Below, piece by piece: positions 7,490-13,140 of a stretch of DNA of 13,140 nucleotides. The notes below the pieces were generated by a model. It saw only the letters and a program-made list of their open reading frames with translations, was not told where the DNA came from and ran no database searches. Source of the stretch: UBA2197 sp034370465 (GTDB lineage Bacteria; Desulfobacterota; Desulfuromonadia; Desulfuromonadales; UBA2197); contig JAXMLA010000022.1 of NCBI GenBank assembly GCA_034370465.1, positions 1-13,140 on the forward strand, read 5' to 3'. The position numbers and the translations under genes are program-made. The first letter of the stretch is position 1; every line of letters starts with the position of its first letter.

Positions 7490-7779
7490 AGCCCACCGGA
7501 TGGTAATGGGGGGCGCAAAAATGAGCCGGAGGGGAAGTGATCGAGAGCCATCGGATGATCCTGAAAGGGGGCATGACGATCCGCCTGGGAGGGGTGCCGA
7601 GTATAACGCGCCTCGGTAAAAAGGGCAAGATCGGTCAGTTGCAAGGTTTTGGCGAGTTCACGGCCCGCGTGAAGTGAGCTGTCGGCTCTTCCCGCCTGCA
7701 CCAGTGCGTGGCCGATGACTCCCGCCAGCAAAGTCAGGTTGATCGCCGTAACAACGAAAAATAGGTCCGATTTGCGCAC
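7486..7779 (-). CDS. Small membrane-anchored His-rich protein
   Basis: A 97-residue protein with one N-terminal hydrophobic helix (about 6-29) and a short exposed tail. The tail has histidines H37, H62, H69, H75 and H81 in a dense region (58-87) with repeats of the form H-P and D-H, for example TRHPSQADRH and FQDHPMALDHF, ending in a proline/glycine tail. The pattern suggests a periplasmic metal-binding or docking segment, but I know no described function. GTG 7777-7779 follows AAGGAA at good spacing. It lies 33 bases after the NosL-like gene and overlaps the permease start (ATGA), so it is very likely a real component of the same system rather than a spurious frame. Confidence 0.8.
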   Translation of the reverse strand: MRKSDLFFVVTAINLTLLAGVIGHALVQAGRADSSLHAGRELAKTLQLTDLALFTEARYTRHPSQADRHAPFQDHPMALDHFPSGSFLRPPLPSGGL

Positions 7780-7812
7780 AAAGTTCCTTCTGAGCGATCA
7801 TTCCCGCGAGAG

Positions 7813-8292
7813 TTACTGCAGGGTCTTAATCAGGGTAGGGGTAATTTCAGGGAATTTCAGGATCATTTTTCCTTTATGATCCCGTAAAAACTCTTCGGCA
7901 TCAATACGCGTCTCAAAGGGGATCAGTTCATTCCCCATCGGTCCGTACACATCGCTGCCCGTGACGTAGTATGCTTTCTGCGCATCGACAAATGCCAGCG
8001 AATAATAGTCCTTCACCTGAATCCAGACGATATCGGTCTGATTTTTTTGCGGGGTGTATTTCTTGATATGGAAGTAGTAGGTCAAGAGATCCTTGGGACC
8101 ATCAAAATAGAGCCGGGAGGAATCCTTGAAGGTGATAATCGCGGTCCAGTCGGGATATTTGGCCACAAACATGCCGCAGACCGGACATTTCTCGGAAAGA
8201 GACGGCGGCTTCGGGGCGTGTTCGCCGCTAGAAAAAGCCGATGTTGACAAAACAAAAGAGAAAAAAACAACAGCTAAAAAGATCTGTTTCAC
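7813..8292 (-). CDS. Periplasmic NosL-family protein
   Basis: A 159-residue exported protein of the NosL family, whose studied members bind Cu(I) and help build the copper centres of nitrous oxide reductase. Residues 1-19 form a signal peptide without a lipobox, unlike many NosL lipoproteins, so it is probably soluble in the periplasm. The CPVCGM metal motif is at C36-M41, followed by FDGPKDLL (63-70), AYYVTGSDVYGPMGNELIPF (107-126) and the EEFL helix, all typical of the family. Start is GTG 8290-8292 behind GGAG. It is the first gene of a five-gene operon with an ABC transporter, with a strong candidate promoter 70-100 bases upstream. No nosZ is in the window, so the client may be another cuproprotein or copper itself. 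Confidence 0.88.
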   Translation of the reverse strand: MKQIFLAVVFFSFVLSTSAFSSGEHAPKPPSLSEKCPVCGMFVAKYPDWTAIITFKDSSRLYFDGPKDLLTYYFHIKKYTPQKNQTDIVWIQVKDYYSLAFVDAQKAYYVTGSDVYGPMGNELIPFETRIDAEEFLRDHKGKMILKFPEITPTLIKTLQ

Positions 8293-8334
8293 AGGTCAAA
8301 ACTCCTTTGCCGGGTCAGCCGCGCGCCTTGCTTC

Positions 8335-8352
8335 TAATCAGTGATCAGATTA
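8335..8352. repeat. Dyad in the leader of the NosL-like operon
   Basis: TAATC (8335-8339) and GATTA (8348-8352) flank AGTGATCA. The dyad starts just downstream of the predicted transcription start of the minus-strand operon, a typical place for a repressor site. Short arms make chance possible. Confidence 0.3.
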
Positions 8353-8358
8353 ACAGTT

Positions 8359-8391
8359 CGAAATAATATTGATTTCGCGGCCGGATGTAAA
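8359..8391 (-). promoter_or_regulatory. Sigma-70 promoter of the NosL-ABC operon, with overlapping dyad
   Basis: On the minus strand TTTACA (8386-8391, five of six) is followed after 17 bases by TATTAT (8363-8368, five of six). Transcription would start near 8356, leaving a leader of about 64 bases. CGAAAT (8359-8364) and ATTTCG (8372-8377) form an inverted repeat across the -10 box, which could be an operator. Confidence 0.65.
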
Positions 8392-8454
8392 GGTGAGTGC
8401 AATCGCGGTGCCGGTTGCTGCAAAACTTTGCCATGATGAACGTTTTGTCGGTAT

Positions 8455-8496
8455 TTGATGTACATCAAGGGCACTCGGAAAATTGTCGGGTAAAGT
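8455..8496 (+). promoter_or_regulatory. FNR/CRP-family class II promoter of the cupin gene
   Basis: TTGAT-GTAC-ATCAA (8455-8468) is a perfect palindrome matching the FNR/DNR-type consensus. The -10 like box TAAAGT (8491-8496) lies so that the palindrome centre (8461.5) falls at -41.5 from a start at about 8503, the classic class II activator position. No good -35 box is seen, as expected for activator dependence. The leader would be 26 bases and carry the GGAGG site. Confidence 0.8.
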
Positions 8497-8528
8497 TAAA
8501 TCAACATTAACCGTACACGGAGGTAGTG

Positions 8529-8864
8529 ATGAGCAACGGACAGAACAATTTAGTCGGACAGGCCTTGACCCTCACCGAGTTGGTCAGTTATCAGGACGAC
8601 GCCGTCGTCAGCAAGACCCTTCTTGATCGTAAAGGGGTAGGGACGATCACCCTCTTCTCCTTTGCGGCCGGACAGGGATTAAGTGAACATACCGCCCCTT
8701 TCGATGCGGTGGTCGAGATCGTCGATGGCGAAGCCGAAATTACCATCGATGGCGTCGCCCAGACGGTGGTGGCCGGGCAATTGCTGATTATGCCGGCCAA
8801 TCATCCCCATTCATTGCAGGCAGTCAAACCGTTCAAAATGCTGCTGGTGATGATCCGCGGCTAA
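8529..8864 (+). CDS. Small single-domain cupin protein
   Basis: A 111-residue cytoplasmic cupin (beta-barrel) protein. Motif 1 is at about 48-67 (AGQGLSEHTAPF ... VDGEAE) and motif 2 at about 83-98 (GQLLIMPANHPHSLQA). Of the usual metal ligands H54 and H94 (or H92) remain; the second His and the Glu of motif 1 are replaced by alanine (A56, A60), so metal binding, if any, is atypical. ATG 8529 is chosen over an adjacent GTG at 8526 because it is 5 bases from GGAGG (8519-8523). It is alone on the plus strand between two minus-strand operons, behind an FNR-type promoter, which suggests a role under low oxygen or nitrosative stress. The substrate cannot be predicted. Confidence 0.88.
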   Translation: MSNGQNNLVGQALTLTELVSYQDDAVVSKTLLDRKGVGTITLFSFAAGQGLSEHTAPFDAVVEIVDGEAEITIDGVAQTVVAGQLLIMPANHPHSLQAVKPFKMLLVMIRG

Positions 8865-8872
8865 ACTTGCTG

Positions 8873-9493
8873 TTACAACGCCTTGCTCCGGCGGAGGAGT
8901 TCCACCAGCGCTGTCGCCAATTGCCTGTAACCGGCGGCATTGGGATGGATCGGATCGGATTTGAGTTTGCTATCGCCGAGAATTTTCGCCAGGATCTCCC
9001 TTTCTACCGGGAGATCCTCTTCACGGGCGAGCTCTTCATATAAAGGCGGAACTTGCAGCCCGAAGCCGAGCGTCGGCACAGCGATCAGAACCACGGGTAT
9101 TCCCCGCTCTTTAGCGCTCTGGACCATGGCGCGCAGATTGACTTTGACCTGGGCCGGGTCGAGGCGGCGGAGAAAATCGTTGCCACCAAGACACAAAAGG
9201 AGGAGCGACGGCCGGGTTTCATCTAGGACAGTGGTTAGGCGATCCCGCCCTTCAGCACTCACTTCTCCCGGCACTCCGGCGTTAACAACTTTACGCCCGG
9301 TCATGGACGCTAAAATGGCCGGATAACTCTCTTCCCGTCCGGCACCGGTTCCATAGGTCAAGCTGTCACCAAAAGCGAGGATGACAGCTTCGCTGCCCAA
9401 TGGGGCGATTTTCTGCGTCTCCTGGCATGAACAGAGCAGCAGGGCGCAGAGGAGGAGCAAAAAATTACGGCCGATGATGTAGGGTCGTATCAT
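8873..9493 (-). CDS. SGNH/GDSL-family esterase lipoprotein (TesA-like)
   Basis: A 206-residue lipoprotein hydrolase of the TesA/arylesterase group, expected to cleave ester bonds of acyl or aryl substrates in the envelope. Signal residues 5-22 are followed by a lipobox LCSC (C23). Catalytic blocks: GDSLTYG with nucleophile S44, the oxyanion glycine in NAGVPGE (G73), GGND (N105), and the DPIHPN dyad D180/H183. ATG 9491-9493 overlaps the stop of the NosL-like gene (TAATG), so it is coupled; a longer in-frame start at 9613 lies inside that gene and would destroy the signal peptide. It is the last gene of the second envelope operon. Why an esterase sits with redox and metal proteins is unclear. 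Confidence 0.88.
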   Translation of the reverse strand: MIRPYIIGRNFLLLLCALLLCSCQETQKIAPLGSEAVILAFGDSLTYGTGAGREESYPAILASMTGRKVVNAGVPGEVSAEGRDRLTTVLDETRPSLLLLCLGGNDFLRRLDPAQVKVNLRAMVQSAKERGIPVVLIAVPTLGFGLQVPPLYEELAREEDLPVEREILAKILGDSKLKSDPIHPNAAGYRQLATALVELLRRSKAL

Positions 9494-9963
9494 TAACGTG
9501 CTTTCGGCATGGCATCTGTTTTTGCGGCCGCCAGGGCTGCATCCCAGGTGACGATCTCTCCGCCGTATTCTTTGACAAAGTCCTGTGCCGCCTCTTTGCT
9601 CGTAAAGGCCCACTTGGCGCGCATCGTCATCACCCCGCGTTTTTTTCCGCCCAGAACCCAGAAGGCCTTTTCCGCCGGAACCAGGTCGTGACTATTGCGA
9701 TCCGCGACGAGAAGCGCTTTGACCGTCTCCGCTTTGTTGCTGTCCATGACCAGAACCGCACAATGGAGGCTACAGACCCCCACTTCTTTCCCATCAGCAA
9801 GTATGACAAGCATCCGGCTGAAGCCGTAGGCTTTGCGGTCCATGCCGCATTCCGAGCATTCGCGATGCCGGGAAATATCCATTTGATCTTCGGCTTGCGC
9901 TGTCGTGCTGAAGATGCTGATCATGGAGAGGCAAAAGAACAGAGCAATCAGGATTCGCGGCAT
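9493..9963 (-). CDS. Exported NosL-like protein with two Cys pairs
   Basis: A 156-residue periplasmic protein related to NosL. A signal peptide (1-24, cleavage after AQA) is followed by ECSECGM (C36, C39, M41), the NosL metal motif, and then a second pair in VCSLHC (C64, C68, H67). Family features AFWVLGG (100-106), GVMTMRAKWAF and the EEYGGE-like segment KEYGGEIVTW follow. Two Cys sites suggest Cu(I) or thiol chemistry. ATG 9961-9963 has an excellent GAGGAGG site. It lies 43 bases after the TlpA-like gene and its stop overlaps the esterase start. The protein is diverged from the other NosL-like protein in the window, so they are not a recent duplication. The family call rests on motifs only. 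Confidence 0.75.
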   Translation of the reverse strand: MPRILIALFFCLSMISIFSTTAQAEDQMDISRHRECSECGMDRKAYGFSRMLVILADGKEVGVCSLHCAVLVMDSNKAETVKALLVADRNSHDLVPAEKAFWVLGGKKRGVMTMRAKWAFTSKEAAQDFVKEYGGEIVTWDAALAAAKTDAMPKAR

Positions 9964-10006
9964 TTTATCCTCCTCGTTTTTCTCTTTGATCTTCGGTTTC
10001 GATAGC

Positions 10007-10558
10007 TTAAGGGAGCGCGGTTAAGACCGTTTGCAGGGTAGAACCATTCCGGTAATCTTCATTCATGCGAATTATTCCGCTGCTGTCAATGACAATCGTC
10101 GTCCCCATGGTGGCAGCATAGTCGTGCGCCAGCTGCCGGTTCACGTCGGCCAGAACAATAAATCCGCTGTTGGCATATCCCGCATTGGTCGCCGCCTCTT
10201 TTGCCAAGGCCACGGAACCAGCGAGATAATCGACCGCATAGAAGCGGACATCAGGGAAACCAGGCATGACATAGGAGAGGGCATGACTCATATGGCTGTC
10301 GCAGATTGGACACCACATGGTGAAGTAGAAAACGATCCCCTTTTTTCCCTCTAAAGCCGTGGGCAGTTCGATCATCGTGTTATTGGTATCCATGATCGAG
10401 AAGGGCGGAGCATTCTGGCCGACGCCCCAGCCAGTTGTCCCCGCCGCAAAAGTTGGGCGTTCATCGTTGCTGGAAGGGGTCAGGTCATCGGCGATCTCGC
10501 CACAAGCGCTGAGCATTAAACATAAAAGAATCAGGCAGGCAACCTTAACGGAAGACAT
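10007..10558 (-). CDS. TlpA/redoxin-like thioredoxin-fold lipoprotein
   Basis: A 183-residue envelope protein with a lipobox LSAC (C19) and a thioredoxin fold of the TlpA/ResA/AhpC-TSA group. The FYFTMWCPICDSHM segment gives the active site W82-C83-P84-I85-C86. The position that is cis-proline in TlpA/ResA (PTTFLI type) reads GTTIVI, so Gly152 replaces proline; that change is unusual and could alter substrate release or permit metal binding. Expected jobs of the family are reduction of cysteines in cytochrome c or copper-site assembly. ATG 10558 overlaps the stop of the porin-like gene by 14 bases, so it is translationally coupled. In this operon, keeping NosL or outer-membrane cysteines reduced is a sensible guess. 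Confidence 0.87.
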   Translation of the reverse strand: MSSVKVACLILLCLMLSACGEIADDLTPSSNDERPTFAAGTTGWGVGQNAPPFSIMDTNNTMIELPTALEGKKGIVFYFTMWCPICDSHMSHALSYVMPGFPDVRFYAVDYLAGSVALAKEAATNAGYANSGFIVLADVNRQLAHDYAATMGTTIVIDSSGIIRMNEDYRNGSTLQTVLTALP

Positions 10559-11525
10559 AGCGCACCCCCAGGGTATAGATGTCGGTTACCGGAAAGTTCT
10601 CTCCCCAACCATCTTTTTTGAGCGCGTGGCTCCAGGCGCCGCGGATGCTCCAATCACTGTCGGTGCTCGAATAAGTCACCGTGCCGCTCAACGATTGTTT
10701 GCTGAAAGCACTGTTCCGATCGCTCGCACCGTCAATCTCTGCCTCGGCTTCAGTCAGATAGGCATAGCCGACAGTGCCGGTGACGGTGTCTCCCCCGGTG
10801 CCGACAAAGTAACGATAACCGAGAGCGGCGGATGCTGAGAGGCGATTGCCGGGCTTTTTGTCATACGGGGCAACGGCTTTACCATATTCCTGGTTGATCG
10901 GGCGTTCAAAGTAAGTGCCGTAGCCGAGAACCAGAGAGGTGTTCCACGCCTTCATCGTCTTGTCGATGAGGAGATTTCCGTCGAGGCGATAAAAACCGCG
11001 GCCGGTGACGTCGAAGCTGCTCTCTTCGCTGTCATAAGGAGAGATGCCGGTCGGCAACAGCAGCGAGGTGCCGATGGTGATGGTCGGGATGAGGACTTCG
11101 GCTCCTTTGGCCAGCCATAGTGGTCTTTCTTCGAGAAGATCGTACCACAAAAAGAGGCTGGCATCGCCGAGCCCTTGACTGCTGGTCTCGAGCCCGGAGT
11201 ATTTATTTTCGTTCCAGACATACGGAAGTGTCGCCCCCGCCTGCCATCGTTGACCAAAACGTCGTCCGTAGCCAAGATTGAGCCGATACTGTCGCAAATC
11301 TGATCCTGGTGGATCACTGGTATATTCCTGCTTCTGGTTCCAGTAGCCGTCATAGATCTCGAGATCGGTGGAGATGTCGAGGACGGCTTTGGCAAATTTG
11401 GGGACGACGAGGCCGGTGGCCGAACCGCCACCGCAGCAGGAGGCGGCCAGTGACGAGGTAGGAAAGAAGAGTGCAGCCCCCGCGAGGAGGGCTGCGAATA
11501 CAGTCATAGTGAGAAAATTTCTCAT
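10545..11525 (-). CDS. Outer-membrane beta-barrel protein with N-terminal Cys-Cys
   Basis: A 326-residue exported protein. The signal peptide is about 1-27 (MRNFLTMTVFAALLAG...), followed directly by ASCCGGGSATG at the mature N-terminus, a vicinal cysteine pair. The rest is rich in alternating aromatic/polar strands (RLNLGYGRRF, LSASAALGYRYF, YTLGVRYVFR), the look of a 12-strand or similar outer-membrane barrel, ending in an aromatic strand near the C-terminus. ATG 11525 is chosen over a start at 11588, which lies inside the previous gene and adds 21 non-signal residues; its ribosome site is weak, so it probably relies on coupling to the gene 16 bases upstream. Related proteins are usually annotated only as transporters. 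The cysteine pair next to the membrane may bind a soft metal. Confidence 0.8.
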   Translation of the reverse strand: MRNFLTMTVFAALLAGAALFFPTSSLAASCCGGGSATGLVVPKFAKAVLDISTDLEIYDGYWNQKQEYTSDPPGSDLRQYRLNLGYGRRFGQRWQAGATLPYVWNENKYSGLETSSQGLGDASLFLWYDLLEERPLWLAKGAEVLIPTITIGTSLLLPTGISPYDSEESSFDVTGRGFYRLDGNLLIDKTMKAWNTSLVLGYGTYFERPINQEYGKAVAPYDKKPGNRLSASAALGYRYFVGTGGDTVTGTVGYAYLTEAEAEIDGASDRNSAFSKQSLSGTVTYSSTDSDWSIRGAWSHALKKDGWGENFPVTDIYTLGVRYVFR

Positions 11526-11541
11526 AGTAATTGGTGTCCGA

Positions 11542-13140
11542 TTACATCGAAGGCAAGGTGAAGGTGGCATATTCCGTTGTTCCGGCAAGATCGGTCTTTA
11601 CTTCACTATTGATCGTCACCTTGACGTAGACGGTGGCACCGGGAGTCAGGGTCAGGCCGGCGTTGCTGGCTGACCAGTGCCCACCGCCATTGTCAGTTGC
11701 ATCAAAGTAGCTGACATTGTCTGTTGAGATTTGCACCGAGGAGGTTGCGGGTACAACGTTCCAGGGCGTCCCGACGGAATCGGTTAAAGTGCTGCCGCCA
11801 GAGACCGCCGGGAATTTCATCATCATGGCATCGTCGCGGGTGGCAAGAAAGAGGTTGAAGGTGTTGGTCGCAGCATTGACGCTATCCTTGAAGAGCAGGT
11901 AAGTTCGCTTGGCCGGGGGCATGGTCCCCATGCTTGCAACCATGTCGCTTTCGCTACCGTAGAGACGAACCGGACCGGCCCCCATCGCCATGCCGACATT
12001 CGGGAAGAAGGTTGCTGTCTCGGTATCGTTGATTTTGATTTGCAGTTCCCAAACTCCTTGCGACACGCCGCTCATCATGGTGGTCATGAGATAGTAAACG
12101 GTGCAAATGTAGGTTCCGTCACCATTATCAACGACAGCATCAACGGGGGACGAATGATCTTTCGTCGCCATGTGCATGTAAGGGATGAGTTTGAGCGCCT
12201 GTCCGGTAGCAGGGCTATTGTCGCTGCGATTAGCGAGTTTGATGGTAAAACTCGTCTTCCCCTGTTTTGCGTTCGTGACCCCGGACGGATACAGCAGCTC
12301 GACTTTATAGTTGTCGGTCAGGGCAGTTCGATTGTCAGTGATGCTGCCGATCTGATCAACAGTGAGCCCGGTCCGATTTTGGGTGGTGTCTTGCTGCATG
12401 AGGAGTAATGCCTGCGAAAAGCGGCATTGCGCGTCTTCGGGGAGGAACGTTGTTTCGTCAATATTCACGGCCCCGTCGGTGTTCTTTCCATCCAACATGC
12501 CATCTTCCAAATCCTTGCTCAGCGCGGCAAGGAGGAGAAACTGTTTCTCCGGGGGCAGTGAGAGGTCTTTAGTTAACTGGCTGAAGGCCGCGGCGCGCAG
12601 GGCGGCCAGGCGCTGAGCCATATTCTCAGCGGGTATCGCAGCGGGAGCTTCGTTCTTCGGAGCAATCGCCGGATCAGGAGTGAAGCCGAAAGCTGTCGTG
12701 AAGTCGGTCTTTGCCACACTCAACGCTTTGCCGTTGACGACCATTTCATGAACGATGGACGAAGCCGGATCAAGATGAACGGCAGAGCTGGTGGCCAACG
12801 TCCCGCCGGCAATGTAGGCGCCCAGTTTGCCGGCAGTAACACCGGATGTTCCGGTCGCTTCGTCGGTAAAGGTGCCGCCCGTCGCTTCAAAGCGCAGATC
12901 GCTGTTGAGGGCGCTGGTTGGAAGTACGATAGAATATTCGCCGGTCGATGAAGTCATCACCGGCCCTGCTACGGTGACACCGGAGCTGTCTTTGACCAAA
13001 ACGGTGGCGCCAGCCACCGGAGCAGCGACAACCGAACCAGAGATGGTGGTCGTCGCGACAGAATTATCATCGCTGGAACTGCCGCAGCCTTGCAGCAGGG
13101 CAAGGGAGGTGTGCAGTGCCGCTATGAGGAAAGTTTTCAT
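11542..13140 (-). CDS. Large Met-rich lipoprotein, possible FixH/YtkA-like domain
   Basis: A 532-residue lipoprotein: signal residues 1-18, lipobox LQGC (C19), then Gly-Ser, so outer-membrane sorting is likely. Residues about 32-115 resemble a carboxypeptidase-regulatory-like beta-sandwich (ISGSVVAAPVAGATVLVKD). A helical part (about 172-250) follows. Residues about 275-390 look like a YtkA/FixH-type beta-sandwich with PYMHMATKDH (320-329), MTTMM (352-356) and VGMAMGAG (382-389), and further Met clusters MGTM (404-407) and DAMMMKF (437-443). A last beta-rich part (about 445-530) looks Ig-like. Met/His clusters suggest Cu(I) or Ag(I) binding. The start codon is the last triplet of the window (13138-13140), so its ribosome site is unseen; the signal peptide supports it. 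It is the first visible gene of the operon. Confidence 0.75.
   Translation of the reverse strand: MKTFLIAALHTSLALLQGCGSSSDDNSVATTTISGSVVAAPVAGATVLVKDSSGVTVAGPVMTSSTGEYSIVLPTSALNSDLRFEATGGTFTDEATGTSGVTAGKLGAYIAGGTLATSSAVHLDPASSIVHEMVVNGKALSVAKTDFTTAFGFTPDPAIAPKNEAPAAIPAENMAQRLAALRAAAFSQLTKDLSLPPEKQFLLLAALSKDLEDGMLDGKNTDGAVNIDETTFLPEDAQCRFSQALLLMQQDTTQNRTGLTVDQIGSITDNRTALTDNYKVELLYPSGVTNAKQGKTSFTIKLANRSDNSPATGQALKLIPYMHMATKDHSSPVDAVVDNGDGTYICTVYYLMTTMMSGVSQGVWELQIKINDTETATFFPNVGMAMGAGPVRLYGSESDMVASMGTMPPAKRTYLLFKDSVNAATNTFNLFLATRDDAMMMKFPAVSGGSTLTDSVGTPWNVVPATSSVQISTDNVSYFDATDNGGGHWSASNAGLTLTPGATVYVKVTINSEVKTDLAGTTEYATFTLPSM

Noticed and set aside
8865..8900. CTCCGGCGGAG hairpin as terminator between cupin and esterase genes
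   Set aside because: The stem is only 4 bp and no T-run follows on either strand.
9494..9613. Upstream in-frame start for the esterase
   Set aside because: It lies within the NosL-like gene and puts 40 charged residues before an obvious lipoprotein signal peptide.
11526..11588. Upstream in-frame start for the barrel protein
   Set aside because: It lies mostly in the preceding gene and would bury the signal peptide; the ATG at 11525 begins directly with it.
12040..12408. Long plus-strand frame opposite the Met-rich lipoprotein
   Set aside because: It is antisense to a convincing lipoprotein gene and encodes no recognisable motif.

Overview
The window looks like chromosomal DNA of a Desulfuromonadales/Geobacter-type bacterium (Desulfobacterota). 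I infer this from the family mix: a chemotaxis operon with a CheR-TPR fusion, two NosL-family proteins, an FNR-type control site, and envelope lipoproteins and a porin of a type I associate with Geobacter relatives. No marker gene fixes the species. Almost all of the sequence is coding, most of it on the minus strand. I see no insertion sequence, phage gene or CRISPR array.

Region 1 (1-3288, minus strand) is the start of a chemotaxis-like signalling operon. It reads cheY, cheR (degenerate receiver + methyltransferase + TPR), cheW, then the N-terminus of a methyl-accepting chemotaxis protein that runs off the left edge. Downstream genes such as cheA and cheB would be expected outside the window. 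A candidate sigma-70 promoter with a 12-bp perfect dyad against its -35 box lies before cheY.

Region 2 (3411-4134, plus strand) holds tadA (tRNA adenosine deaminase), followed after 11 bases by a class II tRNA-Ser(CGA) and a strong, apparently bidirectional terminator. On the minus strand, ending at that terminator, is an unrecognised small protein with nine cysteines (4217-4468).

Region 3 (4625-8292, minus strand) is a tightly packed five-gene operon: a periplasmic NosL-like protein, a small membrane-anchored His-rich protein, an FtsX/MacB-type permease, its LolD/MacB-type ATPase, and a polytopic membrane protein with a vicinal Cys pair and a CPFC motif. Three of the four junctions overlap or touch. 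A good sigma-70 promoter with overlapping dyads precedes it. I infer an envelope system that handles a soft metal, most likely Cu(I), or thiols.

Region 4 (8455-8864, plus strand) is a small cupin gene with a textbook FNR/CRP-family class II promoter: a perfect 14-bp palindrome centred 41.5 bases from the predicted start of transcription.

Region 5 (8873-13140, minus strand) is a second envelope operon: a Met-rich outer-membrane-type lipoprotein, a beta-barrel protein whose mature N-terminus carries a Cys-Cys pair, a TlpA-like lipoprotein with WCPIC but no cis-proline, a second NosL-like protein with two Cys pairs, and an SGNH/GDSL esterase lipoprotein. Regions 3 and 5 together are the most interesting part: two neighbouring operons full of Cys, Met and His motifs facing the periplasm and outer membrane, with no nosZ in view. 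They could form one undescribed copper/thiol trafficking pathway; this is inference from motifs and gene order.
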